A stretch of 64,000 nt of DNA, taken from NCBI RefSeq assembly GCF_013179735.1, contig NZ_JABMEG010000001.1:2666001-2730000 (forward strand), written 5' to 3'. The DNA comes from Permianibacter fluminis (GTDB lineage: Bacteria; Pseudomonadota; Gammaproteobacteria; Enterobacterales; Permianibacteraceae). Shown piece by piece: positions 18,315-29,595 of the stretch (the stretch's first letter is position 1; each line of letters starts with the position of its first letter). The notes under the pieces were generated by a model. The model ran no database searches. It saw only the letters and a list, made by a program, of their open reading frames with translations, and was not told the DNA's origin. Both the position numbers and the translations under genes were made by a program.

Positions 18315-18626
18315 ATGTACGCAGTAATCATCAGCGGTGGTAAGCAACACCGCGTGCAAGAAGGCGAAGTGCTTCGCCTGGAACTGCTCGAAGGCGCCAC
18401 TGGCACCAAAATCGAGTTTGACCAAGTGCTGATGGTCGCCAAAGACGGCGATCTGAAAATCGGCCAGCCGCTGGTTGCCGGCGCTAAGGTCACCGCGGAA
18501 ATCCTGGATCACGGTCGTCACGACAAAGTGCGCATCCTGAAATTCCGTCGCCGCAAGCACCACATGAAGCGTCAGGGCCACCGTCAGTGGTTCACTGAAG
18601 TCAAAATCACGGGCATCAAGGCTTAA
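18315..18626 (+). CDS. rplU: 50S ribosomal protein L21
   Basis: A 103-residue protein binding 23S rRNA in the large subunit. It starts [17 protein letters not shown] and ends with the [24 protein letters not shown] signature (Lys/His/Arg-rich RNA-binding region near residue 75). Full length compared with E. coli L21. First gene of the rplU-rpmA unit, divergent from ispB. Confidence 0.98.
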   Translation: MYAVIISGGKQHRVQEGEVLRLELLEGATGTKIEFDQVLMVAKDGDLKIGQPLVAGAKVTAEILDHGRHDKVRILKFRRRKHHMKRQGHRQWFTEVKITGIKA

Positions 18627-18645
18627 GTTGCAGGAGTAGAACCAA

Positions 18646-18903
18646 ATGGCACATAAGAAGGGTGTATCCAGTTCCCGCAACGGTCGTGAGTCCCATTCCA
18701 AGCGTCTGGGTGTGAAGGTGTTCGGCGGCCAGGAAGTCGTTGCCGGTAACATCATCATTCGTCAACGCGGTACCGAATTCCACGCCGGCGAAAACGTCGG
18801 TATGGGCCGTGACCACACGTTGTTCGCGCTGACCAACGGCAAGGTTGCCTTCGTTGAGAAAGGCAAGCCGACTCGTCGTTACGTCACCGTGCTGTCGGCC
18901 TGA
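18646..18903 (+). CDS. rpmA: 50S ribosomal protein L27
   Basis: An 85-residue protein whose N-terminal tail reaches the peptidyl transferase centre. It begins [22 protein letters not shown], with no cleavable Firmicutes-type extension, and has the [15 protein letters not shown] core. It lies 19 bases after rplU with an AGGAG-like site (GCAGGAGTAG), so the two are cotranscribed, and a terminator follows. Confidence 0.98.
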   Translation: MAHKKGVSSSRNGRESHSKRLGVKVFGGQEVVAGNIIIRQRGTEFHAGENVGMGRDHTLFALTNGKVAFVEKGKPTRRYVTVLSA

Positions 18904-18922
18904 GACGGCCTGCAGCAGTGAA

Positions 18923-18952
18923 CAAGGCCCCGCAATGCGGGGCTTTGTTTTT
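18923..18952 (+). terminator. Rho-independent terminator after rpmA
   Basis: The stem CAAGGCCCCGC / GCGGGGCTTTG has a short AAT loop and is followed by TTTTTG. It separates rplU-rpmA from obgE, though readthrough is possible. Confidence 0.8.
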
Positions 18953-19012
18953 GTTGAAAGATTGACAAGTGAAAGTACGGGCGCTGACTCAGCGAGCTGG
19001 TTCCAGTACTAG

Positions 19013-20275
<1,263 letters not shown>

Positions 20276-20421
20276 CTCACTGGCCTGTCCGGGGACATTC
20301 AGCTGCTGGCGGAAGGCGGGCAGCTGAACGTTCGCGGGCCTGAGTCAGCCGGTCGTTCAGAGAAAGCGCCTGCAGCGCCCAGGTTCAGCTGATAAAAGCC
20401 CAGCCAATAAAAAACTCAGCA

Positions 20422-20454
20422 AATAAAAAACCCGGCAGCGCCGGGTTTTTTATT
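20422..20454. terminator. Bidirectional Rho-independent terminator between obgE and rpsT
   Basis: The perfect stem AATAAAAAACCCGGC / GCCGGGTTTTTTATT around AGC has A- and T-runs that serve the convergent obgE and rpsT genes. An upstream decayed copy (CCAATAAAAAACTCAGC) at 20403 precedes it. Confidence 0.88.
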
Positions 20455-20485
20455 GCAGGTCCGCTAGCGGACCCAGCCAGACCGA

Positions 20486-20749
20486 TTAGGCCATGGCCTT
20501 GATATGACCAGCCAGACGGCTCTTGTGACGAGCGGCCTTGTTGGCGTGGATCAGACCCTTGCCAGCAGCGCTGTCGATGATCGGCTGAGCACTGGTGAAA
20601 GCGGCTTGGGCAGCAACTTTGTCACCGGCTTCAATCGCCTTGATCACTTTCTTGATGTACGTGCGCAGCATGGAACGCTGGGCAGTGTTGCGCTGACGGG
20701 CGTTCTCGGCCTGGCGTGCGCGCTTTTTGGCAGACTTGATGTTGGCCAA
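20486..20749 (-). CDS. rpsT: 30S ribosomal protein S20
   Basis: An 87-residue, Lys/Arg/Ala-rich helical protein that binds 16S rRNA. It begins [19 protein letters not shown] and has the [19 protein letters not shown] segment near its C-terminus, both diagnostic of S20. Full length. It is monocistronic with its own promoter (20815-20843), divergent from murJ as in Pseudomonas. Confidence 0.98.
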   Translation of the reverse strand: MANIKSAKKRARQAENARQRNTAQRSMLRTYIKKVIKAIEAGDKVAAQAAFTSAQPIIDSAAGKGLIHANKAARHKSRLAGHIKAMA

Positions 20750-20814
20750 GGTCCTGACTCCTGAAAACTCGGTAAAGCGACCGGAAAATCGGTTCCACTC
20801 GTGGAAGGGCGCGA

Positions 20815-20843
20815 AATATGCCCAAAAACCGAGCCCAAGTCAA
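20815..20843 (-). promoter_or_regulatory. Sigma-70 promoter of rpsT
   Basis: On the minus strand TTGACT (20843-20838) and CATATT (20820-20815) are spaced by 17 bases, about 65 bases upstream of the rpsT start. Confidence 0.6.
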
Positions 20844-20955
20844 ATACTACAAAGGCTTAGCAGCGATATTTCCCTGCAATTCCCCGGTCATGCCCGTAGC
20901 CGCTGACCGGGCCGGGCGCTAACATGCGCGCCTTTGTCGCAAGGAAGGCATATCG

Positions 20956-22494
20956 ATGGCTGGCCATCTGCTCCGATCCGGTTCCATCGTCAGCGCCATG
21001 ACGCTGATTTCGCGTGTGCTGGGTCTGGCTCGGGAAGTCGTGGTCGCCAATCTGATGGGCGCCGGCATGGCGGCCGATTTGTTCTTTGTCGCTCAGAAAA
21101 TCCCCAACTTCCTGCGCCGCTTGTTCGCCGAAGGGGCGTTCTCGCAAGCCTTTATTCCGGTGCTGTCGGAATACGAAACAAAACGCTCGCGGGCAGATGT
21201 GCTGATGCTGCTCAACAAGGTCTCCGGCACGCTCGGGTTGATCCTGCTGGCGTTGACTGTGGTCGTGGTTGTGGCCGCGCCGGCGGTGATGACGGTCTAT
21301 GCACCGGGCTTTCGCAACGAGCCGGGCAAGTTTGAGCTGGCCACCACGCTGCTGCGGATTACCTTTCCTTATCTGTTGTTCATTTCGCTGACCGCGTTTG
21401 CCGGCTCGGTGCTGAACAGCATCGGCAAATTTGCCGTGCCGGCGATCACGCCGGTCTTCCTCAGCATTTGCCAAATCATTGCCGCGCTGGCGGTAGCGCC
21501 GGGCCTTGAAGCCCAGTCGATGGCACTGGCCTGGTCGATCTTCGTCGCCGGTCTGGTCCAGCTGGCGTTCAACCTGCCGTTCCTGTGGAAAGAGGGCTTG
21601 TTGCCACGGCCGCAATGGGGCTGGAAAGACGAGGGTGTGCAGCGCATTTTGAAGCTGATGGTACCGGCGATGTTTGCGGTGTCGGTCACCCAGACCAGCC
21701 TGCTGCTCGACGTCGTGTTCGTCAGCTTCCTGCAGGAAAAGAGCGTGTCCTGGCTGTATTACGCCGATCGCCTGCTGGAGTTTCCGCTCGGCATTTTTGG
21801 TATCGCCATAGCGACCGTGGTGTTGCCGAGCCTGTCGCGCCAGCACGCCGCCGAAGATGCCGCCGACTTCAACAAGACCATGGATTGGGGGCTGCGTCTG
21901 CTGGTCTTCATTGGCCTGCCGGCAACGCTGGGCCTCATCCTGCTGTCGGATGGTCTGGTCACCACCATTTATCAGCGCGGCGCTTTTACGCCGGCAGATG
22001 TCTACCAGGTCCGCTGGGCGCTGATTGCCTATTCCATCGGTTTGCTGAGCTTCATGTCGGTCAAGGTCTTGGCGACCGGCTTCTTTGCCCGGCAGAACTC
22101 CCGGACGCCGGTGCGCATTGCCATCATCTCTGTGGTGTTCAACATGATCTGCAATGCCATCCTGATCTGGCCATTTGAATTCGTTGGTCTGGCGCTCGCC
22201 ACCACCGTATCCAGCAGTCTCAATGCCTTTCTTTTGTACCGCGGTCTGCGCCGCTCCGGCGGCTATCAACCGCAGCCGGGCTGGGCGCGCTGGTGGCTGA
22301 AGGTCTTGCTGGCCTGCGCCGTCATGTCGGCGCTGCTGCTGGCGCTGCATCCCGGTACCGAGCGCTGGCTGGCCAGTGGCAGCTTGGCGCGAATCGGTTG
22401 GCTGGTGATGCTGGTCACCGTGGGCGGTGCCGGTTATTTGTTGACCTTGCTGGGCCTCGGGGTTCGCTTGCGGCATCTGAAGGGCCACGCCTGA
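20956..22494 (+). CDS. murJ: Lipid II flippase MurJ
   Basis: It moves the peptidoglycan precursor lipid II across the inner membrane. At 512 residues with about 14 hydrophobic helices it matches the MOP/MATE-like MurJ fold. The N-terminus SGSIVSAMTLISRVLGLAREVV holds the conserved Arg of helix 1 and GLAR motif; further landmarks are FRRLFAEGAFSQAFIP (here NFLRRLFAEGAFSQ, near residue 53) and RGAFTPADV near residue 345. First gene of the murJ-ribF-ileS-lspA-fkpB-ispH run. Confidence 0.95.
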   Translation: MAGHLLRSGSIVSAMTLISRVLGLAREVVVANLMGAGMAADLFFVAQKIPNFLRRLFAEGAFSQAFIPVLSEYETKRSRADVLMLLNKVSGTLGLILLALTVVVVVAAPAVMTVYAPGFRNEPGKFELATTLLRITFPYLLFISLTAFAGSVLNSIGKFAVPAITPVFLSICQIIAALAVAPGLEAQSMALAWSIFVAGLVQLAFNLPFLWKEGLLPRPQWGWKDEGVQRILKLMVPAMFAVSVTQTSLLLDVVFVSFLQEKSVSWLYYADRLLEFPLGIFGIAIATVVLPSLSRQHAAEDAADFNKTMDWGLRLLVFIGLPATLGLILLSDGLVTTIYQRGAFTPADVYQVRWALIAYSIGLLSFMSVKVLATGFFARQNSRTPVRIAIISVVFNMICNAILIWPFEFVGLALATTVSSSLNAFLLYRGLRRSGGYQPQPGWARWWLKVLLACAVMSALLLALHPGTERWLASGSLARIGWLVMLVTVGGAGYLLTLLGLGVRLRHLKGHA

Positions 22495-22619
22495 GTCGCC
22501 GGCTATCTCTGACAACCCGCGGCAACGCCGACTCGGGTATACTCCATCCCCTTGATTTGACGGGGCTTTTGACGGGATAAACAGCGGTGGAACGGGCAGG
22601 GGTGGAACAGGCGTCGCCG

Positions 22620-23546
22620 ATGTTGTTGTTGCGCGGTCATTCGCGACCGCCTGCCAATTGGTCAGGCTGTGTCGCCACCATCGGCAATTTTGACGGTGTG
22701 CACCTCGGTCACCAGGCTCTGCTGCAACGCCTGCAGCAGGAAGGGACCCGCCGGCAGTTGCCGACACTGGTGGTGCTGTTCGAGCCGCATCCGCAGGAAT
22801 TTTTCTGCAGTACCGAACGACCGGCACCGGCACGTTTGCTGACCCTGCGCGAAAAACTGGCGTGCTTGCGCGAGCAGGGGATCACCGCCGTGCAATTGCT
22901 GCGCTTCAATTCGGCGCTGGCATCGCTGGCGGCGGAAGATTTCATTTCGGTTTATCTGCAGCAACGGTTAAACGTACAGCATCTGGTGATTGGCGATGAT
23001 TTTCGTTTCGGTCATCAGCGTCGTGGTGATTTCGCCATGCTGCAAGCGGCGACCTCGTTCAGTTGCGAGGCCAGTGCCACAGTAGTCAGTGACGGTGAGC
23101 GGGTCAGCAGCACCGCAGTGCGGCAGGCATTGGCGAGCGAGCAGTTTGCTCGTGCCGCGCGCTTGCTCGGCCGGCCTTACACGTTTTCCGGCAAGGTGGC
23201 GCATGGCGATGCCCGTGGCCGATTGCTCGGTTTCCCGACGGCCAACTTGCGTTTGCACCGGCGCGTATTGCCGCTGCACGGCGTGTTCGCGGTGCATGTG
23301 CATGGTCTGGGGCCCAAACCGCTGCCGGGCGTTGCAAACATTGGCAATCGGCCGACGGTCGGTGGCACCGAACCGCGCTGCGAAACACACCTTTTGGATT
23401 TTTCCGGTGATCTCTACGGTCGCCAGATTTCGGTAGAGCCGCTGCGCAAATTGCGCGGCGAGCAGCGCTTTGATGGTCTCGATGCGCTGCGGGCACAGAT
23501 TGCCCGCGATGCCGAGCAGGCCAGACAGTTTTTTGCTGGCGCCTGA
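22620..23546 (+). CDS. ribF: Bifunctional riboflavin kinase / FAD synthetase
   Basis: It phosphorylates riboflavin to FMN and adenylylates FMN to FAD. The 308-residue protein has an N-terminal nucleotidyltransferase domain with TIGNFDGVHLGHQ (about residues 19-31) and the DDFRFGHQRRGD motif, and a C-terminal flavokinase domain beginning GRPYTFSGKVAHGDARGRLLGFPTAN, written here as landmarks near residue 185. The start at 22620 (MLLLRG) matches the family; a GTG at 22587 is less likely. It lies between murJ and ileS as in many gammaproteobacteria. Confidence 0.94.
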   Translation: MLLLRGHSRPPANWSGCVATIGNFDGVHLGHQALLQRLQQEGTRRQLPTLVVLFEPHPQEFFCSTERPAPARLLTLREKLACLREQGITAVQLLRFNSALASLAAEDFISVYLQQRLNVQHLVIGDDFRFGHQRRGDFAMLQAATSFSCEASATVVSDGERVSSTAVRQALASEQFARAARLLGRPYTFSGKVAHGDARGRLLGFPTANLRLHRRVLPLHGVFAVHVHGLGPKPLPGVANIGNRPTVGGTEPRCETHLLDFSGDLYGRQISVEPLRKLRGEQRFDGLDALRAQIARDAEQARQFFAGA

Positions 23547-23598
23547 ACAGGTGTCGGCGGTCATATTGTTGCGGTATTTCTTTCAGGACTAGCAGACG

Positions 23599-26421
23599 AT
23601 GGCGGATTACAAACACACATTAAACCTGCCGACCACGGATTTCCCGATGAAGGCCGATCTGGCCAAACGGGAACCGGGCATGCTGCAACGCTGGCATGAG
23701 CAAAAGCTGTATGAGCAGATTCGGACGGCCCGCAAAGGCAAGCCGAAATTCATTCTGCACGACGGCCCGCCCTACGCCAATGGCAACATTCATATCGGTC
23801 ATGCAGTCAACAAAGTCCTGAAAGACATCGTGGTCAAAAGCAAAACGCTGAGTGGCTTTGATGCGCCCTATGTGCCGGGCTGGGATTGCCATGGTCTGCC
23901 GATTGAACTGAACGTGGAAAAGAAAGTCGGCAAAGCCGGCGTAAAAGTCACCACCGGTGAATTCCGTCAGCAATGCCGCGATTACGCGGAAAGCCAAATC
24001 GACGCCCAGCGCAAGGATTTCATCCGCTTGGGTGTGCTCGGCGACTGGTTCAACCCTTACAAAACCATGGCGTTTGATTTTGAAGCGAACGCCATCCGCA
24101 CGCTGGGCAAGATCATCAGTAACGGCCATTTGCACAAAGGCTACAAGCCCGTGCACTGGTGTTTTGATTGCGGCTCGGCCCTGGCCGAAGCGGAAGTCGA
24201 ATACGAAGACAAAACCTCGCCCGCCATCGATGTGGCATTCCCGGTGCTCGATCCGGATGTGCTGTTCGCCCGTTTGCACAGCGTGCCGGGTCATCACGGC
24301 GAAGGCGTGCTGTCCGTTGTGATCTGGACCACCACGCCGTGGACCTTGCCGGCCAACCAGGCTGTGGCGTTGAACGCTGCACTGGAATACGTCGTCGTGC
24401 AAGTAGAGCGCGATGGCCGCAAAGAGCGGCTGGTGCTTGCCGATGGCCTGCTGAAAGATTGCATGGATCGTTATGGCATCGAGCATTACCACGTGCTCGG
24501 TTATGGCAAAGGCGAAGCGCTGGAAGGACTGAAGCTTCAGCATCCGTTTTATCCGCGCGAAGTGCCGGTGATTGTCGGTGACCACGTGTCGCTGGATGCC
24601 GGTACCGGCTGTGTGCACACCGCGCCGGGTCACGGTCAGGAAGACTATGCGGTCGGTTTGAAATATGGCTTGTCGGTCGAACACAAAGTGGGTGCCAATG
24701 GTGTGTTTGCCGCTGACTTGCCGCTGTTCGGCGGCCAGCATGTCAGCAAGGCCAATGACGCCATCATTGAGCATCTGAAACTCGAAGGCCGCTTGCTGAA
24801 GCATTTTGCGTTGCGGCACAGCTATCCCCATTGCTGGCGCCACAAGACGCCGGTGATTTTCCGGGCGACACCGCAGTGGTTCATCTCGATGGATCAGAAA
24901 GGTTTGCGCAAGCAAGCGCTGAGTGAAATCAAGCAGGTGCAATGGGTGCCGGAGTGGGGCGAGCAGCGCATCTCGGCGATGATCGAAAATCGCCCGGACT
25001 GGTGTATCTCGCGTCAGCGCACCTGGGGCATTCCGTTGCCGCTGTTTGTGCACAAAGAGAGCCAGGAAATTCATCCGCGCTGGCTGGAGCTGTTGGAGCA
25101 GGTCGCCAAGAAAGTCGAGCAGGGTGGCATTCAGGCCTGGTTTGATTTGCCAGTAGAAGAACTGCTTGGCAGCGACGCCGAGCATTATTTGAAGTTGAGC
25201 GATACGCTCGACGTCTGGTTTGACTCCGGCGTGACCCATGCGTGTGTGGTGGCAACCCGTCCTGATCTGGGTGGCACGGCTGATCTGTATCTGGAAGGTT
25301 CGGATCAACACCGCGGTTGGTTCCATAGCTCACTGCTGACCGGCGTTGCGCTGAATAACAAAGCACCGTACAAGGCGGTGCTGACTCACGGCTTCACCGT
25401 CGATGGCAAGGGCGAGAAGATGTCGAAGTCGAAAGGCAACGTCGTCGCGCCGCAGGAAGTCATCGATCAAATGGGCGCTGATGTTCTGCGACTGTGGGTG
25501 GCATCAACCGATTATCGTGGCGAGATTGCGGTTTCGAAAGAAATTCTGAATCGCACCGCCGACAGTTATCGACGGATCCGCAACACCGCGCGATTCTTCC
25601 TGGCCAACTTGCATGGTTTCAATCCGCAAACCGATTTGCTGCCGGCCGAGCAAATGCTGCCGCTGGATCGTTGGGCCGTTGATTGCGCTTACCGCTACCA
25701 GCAAGACATTCAAACAGCCTACGACCGTTACGAGTTCTGGAACGTCTCGCAGGCCGTGCATCACTTCTGCGCAGTGGATATGGGCGCGTTCTATCTCGAT
25801 ATCATCAAAGACCGGCAGTACACCGCCAAGGCGGGCTCGCGGGCGCAGCGTTCCTGCCAGACCGCGTTGTTCCACATTGTTCAGGCCATGGTGCGTTGGA
25901 TTGCGCCGGTGTTGTCGTTTACCGCAGACGAAATCTGGCAAGCGATTCCCGGCCAGAAAGGCGAAGTATTGGCCGCCGACTGGTACAGCGGTTTGTTCAG
26001 CGCGGAGCAGGATGCCATCAGTCGCGCCGACTGGGCAGAAGTGCTGAAGGTCAAGGATGCGGTCAACAAAGCCATTGAGGAAGCGCGCAAGAGCACCGAT
26101 ATGGGCGGCTCGCTGGAAGCCGAAGTGGATGTCTATGCCGACGACACGCTGTTCCCGATTCTGAAGAGCCTCGGTGCCGATCTGCGTTTTGTCCTGATCA
26201 CGTCGCGGGCTGACATTCATGTGATGTCAGGTGCACCGGCGACTGCGCAGGCAACTGACGTCGCCGGCATCAAGCTGGTGCTGCACAAGTCGGTGCACGC
26301 CAAGTGTGCACGCTGCTGGCATCGCCGTCCGGATGTCGGCAGTCATCCTGCGCATCCTGAACTTTGTGGTCGCTGCGTTGAAAACGTCGACGGCAATGGC
26401 GAAACCCGGCAGGTTGCATAA
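23599..26421 (+). CDS. ileS: Isoleucyl-tRNA synthetase
   Basis: It charges tRNA-Ile and hydrolyses misactivated valine. At 940 residues it is a full-length class I enzyme of the bacterial type. The HIGH motif is in [13 protein letters not shown] (about residues 56-68), the KMSKS loop at about residue 608 ([10 protein letters not shown]), the CP1 editing domain with [12 protein letters not shown] lies between, and the C-terminal zinc finger has CARCWHRR and CGRCVENV. Its stop codon abuts the lspA ATG. Confidence 0.98.
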   Translation: MADYKHTLNLPTTDFPMKADLAKREPGMLQRWHEQKLYEQIRTARKGKPKFILHDGPPYANGNIHIGHAVNKVLKDIVVKSKTLSGFDAPYVPGWDCHGLPIELNVEKKVGKAGVKVTTGEFRQQCRDYAESQIDAQRKDFIRLGVLGDWFNPYKTMAFDFEANAIRTLGKIISNGHLHKGYKPVHWCFDCGSALAEAEVEYEDKTSPAIDVAFPVLDPDVLFARLHSVPGHHGEGVLSVVIWTTTPWTLPANQAVALNAALEYVVVQVERDGRKERLVLADGLLKDCMDRYGIEHYHVLGYGKGEALEGLKLQHPFYPREVPVIVGDHVSLDAGTGCVHTAPGHGQEDYAVGLKYGLSVEHKVGANGVFAADLPLFGGQHVSKANDAIIEHLKLEGRLLKHFALRHSYPHCWRHKTPVIFRATPQWFISMDQKGLRKQALSEIKQVQWVPEWGEQRISAMIENRPDWCISRQRTWGIPLPLFVHKESQEIHPRWLELLEQVAKKVEQGGIQAWFDLPVEELLGSDAEHYLKLSDTLDVWFDSGVTHACVVATRPDLGGTADLYLEGSDQHRGWFHSSLLTGVALNNKAPYKAVLTHGFTVDGKGEKMSKSKGNVVAPQEVIDQMGADVLRLWVASTDYRGEIAVSKEILNRTADSYRRIRNTARFFLANLHGFNPQTDLLPAEQMLPLDRWAVDCAYRYQQDIQTAYDRYEFWNVSQAVHHFCAVDMGAFYLDIIKDRQYTAKAGSRAQRSCQTALFHIVQAMVRWIAPVLSFTADEIWQAIPGQKGEVLAADWYSGLFSAEQDAISRADWAEVLKVKDAVNKAIEEARKSTDMGGSLEAEVDVYADDTLFPILKSLGADLRFVLITSRADIHVMSGAPATAQATDVAGIKLVLHKSVHAKCARCWHRRPDVGSHPAHPELCGRCVENVDGNGETRQVA

Positions 26422-26919
26422 ATGAAGAATAGTGCAGGTGGTTTGGCCAATTTTCGCTGGTTGTTGGTTGCATTGCTGGTACTGGTGCTGGATCAGTGGA
26501 CCAAGCATTTGGCGGTCGCCAATCTGGTGATGTACGAACCGGTGCCGCTGATGCCGTACTTCAATCTGATGTTGGCCCACAATACCGGCGCTGCGTTCAG
26601 CTTTCTGGCTGACGCCGGCGGCTGGCAGCGCTGGTTTTTTGTCGCGCTGACCACGGTCATCAGTGTGGTGCTGCTCAGTTGGTTGTATCGGCTGCCGCGC
26701 CCGCAAAAGCTGTTGCCGATTGCCTTGGTGCTGGTGCTCGGTGGTGCCATCGGCAACGTTTATGACCGGATGATGTACGGCTATGTCATCGACTTCATCG
26801 ATTGGTACGTGGGCGATCATCATTGGCCGGCGTTCAACATTGCCGATTCGGCCATATGTGTCGGCGCGGCCTTGTTGATACTGGACAGTTTTTTCAAGCC
26901 GAAAGAGCAGGGTAAATGA
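26422..26919 (+). CDS. lspA: Lipoprotein signal peptidase (signal peptidase II)
   Basis: It removes signal peptides from diacylglyceryl-modified prolipoproteins in the inner membrane. The 165-residue protein has four membrane helices; conserved boxes are [28 protein letters not shown] and the catalytic aspartates in VIDFID and FNIADSAI. The start follows directly after the ileS stop and the stop overlaps the fkpB start (ATGA), so translation is coupled through the run. Confidence 0.97.
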   Translation: MKNSAGGLANFRWLLVALLVLVLDQWTKHLAVANLVMYEPVPLMPYFNLMLAHNTGAAFSFLADAGGWQRWFFVALTTVISVVLLSWLYRLPRPQKLLPIALVLVLGGAIGNVYDRMMYGYVIDFIDWYVGDHHWPAFNIADSAICVGAALLILDSFFKPKEQGK

Positions 26920-27353
26920 CTATGCAAGTGCAACCGGGTGATGCCGTACTGGTGCATGTCAATTTGTTGTTGGCCGATGGCTCGGTAGCGGAAAGCTCGC
27001 GCGCCAATGGCAAGCCGGCCAAGTTCCAGCTGGGTGATGGCAGTTTGAGTGAAGCCATTGAACACCAGTTGCTGGGACTCGCTGTCGGTGACAAAAAGAA
27101 ATTCACCGTTGCGGCCGAAGAGGGGTTTGGCGAGCGCCAGACCGGCTTGATTCAGTTTCGTCAGCGCCATGAATTTCCGTCTGATATGGAAATCGCTGAG
27201 GGCGTCATCATCGTGTTCACGCTACCGAATGGTGCCGAGATGCCGGGTGTGGTGCGAGAGCTGAATGGCGACTCCGTCACGGTCGATTTCAATCATCCGC
27301 TCGCCGGCAAGGCGCTGACGTTTGATCTGGAAGTGGTTGCCATCAATCCGTAA
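26916..27353 (+). CDS. fkpB: FKBP-type peptidyl-prolyl isomerase (SlpA/FkpB)
   Basis: A 145-residue cytoplasmic prolyl isomerase and chaperone of the SlyD/SlpA type. The FKBP half ([18 protein letters not shown], then [19 protein letters not shown]) is interrupted by an insert-in-flap domain (GEGFGERQ-like [13 protein letters not shown] to [16 protein letters not shown]). It lacks the histidine-rich metal tail of SlyD. The position between lspA and ispH is conserved in E. coli and Pseudomonas. ATG at 26916 overlaps the lspA stop; ATG at 26922 is also possible. Confidence 0.93.
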   Translation: MTMQVQPGDAVLVHVNLLLADGSVAESSRANGKPAKFQLGDGSLSEAIEHQLLGLAVGDKKKFTVAAEEGFGERQTGLIQFRQRHEFPSDMEIAEGVIIVFTLPNGAEMPGVVRELNGDSVTVDFNHPLAGKALTFDLEVVAINP

Positions 27354-27403
27354 GTTTGGCGAGCGGCTCACTCCGTTCACCCGGTAACAGCAGAGGTTTG
27401 GGA

Positions 27404-28333
27404 ATGGATATTTTATTGGCCAATCCGCGCGGTTTTTGCGCCGGCGTTGACCGCGCCATCGAGATTGTCAAACGTGCCATCGAAATTTTCGGCGCGCCGA
27501 TTTATGTCCGACATGAAGTCGTGCACAACCGCTTTGTTGTCGAAGATCTGCGTCAGCGTGGCGCGATTTTTGTCGAAGAGTTGCATGAAGTGCCGGCCGG
27601 CGCCACCGTCATTTTCAGTGCCCACGGTGTTTCTCAGGCGGTGCGCGATGAAGCGAAAGCGCGTGGCTTCCAGGTGTTCGATGCGACCTGTCCGCTGGTG
27701 ACCAAGGTGCACATGGAGGTTGCCCGCATTGCCCGGAAAGGCGACGAGTGCGTGCTGATCGGCCACAAGGGCCATCCGGAAGTCGAAGGCACCATGGGTC
27801 AGTATGACAATCCGGCCGGCGGCATCTATCTGGTCGAGTCGGTTGATGACGTCCAGACCCTGCAGGTCAAAAATCCCGAGCGGTTGCATTATTCGACCCA
27901 GACCACGCTGTCAGTCGACGAAACCCGCGACATCATGGCGGCGTTGCGGGAGCGCTTTCCGGCCATCGAAGGGCCGCGCAAAGACGACATCTGCTATGCC
28001 ACCCAGAACCGTCAGGATGCCGTCCGCGAGCTGGCCGCTCAGGCTGATCTGGTACTGGTGGTAGGTTCCAGAAACAGCTCCAACTCCAATCGCCTGCGCG
28101 AACTGGCTGAGAAAGATGGGGTGCGTTCGTACCTGATCGACGGTGCCGATGACATCGACGCTGCCTGGCTGGATGGGGTTGCCCGAGTTGGCGTCACCGC
28201 CGGCGCATCAGCCCCCGAACTCTTGGTCCGGCAGGTCGTCGACCGGCTGACCGCACTGGGCGGTCGTGCGGTTAGCGAACAATCCGGAAAAATCGAAGAC
28301 ATCACCTTCGCGCTGCCGCTCGAGCTGCGCTAA
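27404..28333 (+). CDS. ispH: 4-hydroxy-3-methylbut-2-enyl diphosphate reductase
   Basis: The last enzyme of the MEP isoprenoid pathway, an iron-sulfur protein that yields IPP and DMAPP. The three cluster cysteines are visible in [10 protein letters not shown] (near residue 12), [11 protein letters not shown] (near 96) and [11 protein letters not shown] (near 197); SSNSNRL and TAGASAPE line the substrate site. It is 309 residues from the ATG at 27404, preceded by GAGG. It feeds ispB, which lies about 9 kb upstream. Last gene of the run; a hairpin separates it from the pilin genes. Confidence 0.97.
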   Translation: MDILLANPRGFCAGVDRAIEIVKRAIEIFGAPIYVRHEVVHNRFVVEDLRQRGAIFVEELHEVPAGATVIFSAHGVSQAVRDEAKARGFQVFDATCPLVTKVHMEVARIARKGDECVLIGHKGHPEVEGTMGQYDNPAGGIYLVESVDDVQTLQVKNPERLHYSTQTTLSVDETRDIMAALRERFPAIEGPRKDDICYATQNRQDAVRELAAQADLVLVVGSRNSSNSNRLRELAEKDGVRSYLIDGADDIDAAWLDGVARVGVTAGASAPELLVRQVVDRLTALGGRAVSEQSGKIEDITFALPLELR

Positions 28334-28378
28334 ACCTTCATCGCTGGCGCGGGAATGTGAACCGCGCCACATCCCCCA

Positions 28379-28411
28379 AGCGCCCGTCGCCGTTGGTCGG
28401 CAGCGGGCGCT
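28379..28411 (+). other. Long GC-rich hairpin between ispH and the pilin cluster
   Basis: AGCGCCCG..CGCCG pairs with its complement around a 4-nt loop with one or two mismatches. No T-run follows, so it may be a Rho-dependent or processing structure instead of an intrinsic terminator. Confidence 0.5.
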
Positions 28412-28486
28412 AACCTGTCGGCCTTCGCTAGGTACTGGCCTTTCCCAGTGCTATCACTACCACATCCGAAAAAGGGAGGCGTTTCT

Positions 28487-28972
28487 GTGAAGAACGCAAA
28501 TCGCGGTTTCACCATGATTGAGCTGTTGATTGCGCTGGCCATCATGGCCATTGGCGCGACACTGGCGACACCGCTTATCACTTCGTTGATTGAAAGCTCT
28601 CGGCTGAGCTCCGTTGCCAACGACATTGTCGAAACAATGGCCATTGCGCGGTCCGAGGCCATCAAGCAGGGGCGAGATATCCAGATTGTCCCAGTTGATG
28701 GCTCTGATTGGTCGCAAGGCTGGCGTATCGAAGATGTGGCGACCAATACCCTTATTCGGCAATTCGATGCCGTGCCAGCGGGCTTGACGTTGTCGGCATC
28801 GGTGAACATTGCCAGCGTGGGATTTGGTCGGAACGGTGCGCGCCTGGCAGGACAGCCTCAGGTCGATTTGAATGTGTGCGGTTTACCGGAACGTGGCGGC
28901 CACGGCCGAAAGGTCTCGCTTGCCCTTTCCGGTAGCACCACTGTTGAGCAGATTGAGTCGGGATGCGAGTAA
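28487..28972 (+). CDS. Type IV minor pilin, GspH/FimT (FimU-like)
   Basis: A 161-residue pseudopilin-like protein. The short leader MKNANRG is followed by the class III cleavage site G/FTMIE, with Glu5 of the mature chain and a hydrophobic helix; the C-terminal part is the GspH beta domain, ending in a conserved cysteine pair (DLNVCG, SGCE). The GTG start at 28487 has GGGAGG at ideal spacing. As first gene of pilV-W-X-Y1-E it occupies the fimU position and should join the priming complex of type IV pili at the inner membrane. Confidence 0.88.
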   Translation: MKNANRGFTMIELLIALAIMAIGATLATPLITSLIESSRLSSVANDIVETMAIARSEAIKQGRDIQIVPVDGSDWSQGWRIEDVATNTLIRQFDAVPAGLTLSASVNIASVGFGRNGARLAGQPQVDLNVCGLPERGGHGRKVSLALSGSTTVEQIESGCE

Positions 28973-29595
28973 TGCAAAAACATTCCACGCTTCGCCAGAC
29001 CGGCTTCAGCATGATCGAGATTTTGATCGCGGTGCTGGTGCTGGCGATTGGTTTGCTGGGCGTTGCAGCTTTGCAGCTGGCCAGCATGAACGGTAGCCAG
29101 GAAGGCTATGCCCGCAGTCAGGCAACGGCGATTGCTGAAGATTTGGCTTCGCGGGTTCGGGCCGGACGCCAGCAGGCTGCCAGTCTGGCAAATTGGGGCA
29201 CAAACGGAATAACCGCACGGACCGCACTGCAAGAATATGTCGCGCAGTATTCTGCCAATTCCCCCTATCAATGTGGCACGTTCGACGCCCCGACTGTCCC
29301 GGATGTCTGGTGCCGACCGGATGAGTTGGCGGGGGAGGCCGGTCAGGTTTGCAGTTCAGCCGAACAGACGGCATTCGAAATTTGGGAAACCTGCAATCAG
29401 GCGCAGCGCTTGTTGCCTGGTGGCACTGTATACGCAGCGACAAATTCCATGCGAGTTACGATTGCAGTGGCTTGGCAGGCAGCAGAGCGGCGCGAAGACT
29501 CTGGTCAGACTCAGGATATTCGCAATCCGCTGTGCAGTGACCTGTTTGGCATTGATCCTACTCAGGATTGCGTGATAGTGGAGATGATTCCATGA
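28972..29595 (+). CDS. pilV: Type IV pilus minor pilin PilV
   Basis: A 207-residue minor pilin. The leader (ending QTG) is cleaved before FSMIEILIAVLVLAIGLLGVAALQL, the long PilV-type helix; the remainder contains paired cysteines (QCGTFD, WCRPD, ETCNQ, LCSDL). It overlaps the previous gene's stop (TAATG) and the pilW start (ATGA). An ATG three codons upstream (28963) is an alternative. It belongs to the PilV-W-X priming subcomplex. Confidence 0.9.
   Translation: MQKHSTLRQTGFSMIEILIAVLVLAIGLLGVAALQLASMNGSQEGYARSQATAIAEDLASRVRAGRQQAASLANWGTNGITARTALQEYVAQYSANSPYQCGTFDAPTVPDVWCRPDELAGEAGQVCSSAEQTAFEIWETCNQAQRLLPGGTVYAATNSMRVTIAVAWQAAERREDSGQTQDIRNPLCSDLFGIDPTQDCVIVEMIP

Noticed and set aside
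22495-22619. FMN riboswitch ahead of ribF
   Set aside because: The gap is too short and lacks the conserved FMN aptamer strings.
20857-22833. Long antisense ORF (658 residues) opposite murJ
   Set aside because: It is Gln/Arg-rich without family features and overlaps a clear murJ; it reflects GC-rich codon bias.
23620-25326. Antisense ORF of 568 residues opposite ileS
   Set aside because: It mirrors ileS codons and has no recognisable domain.
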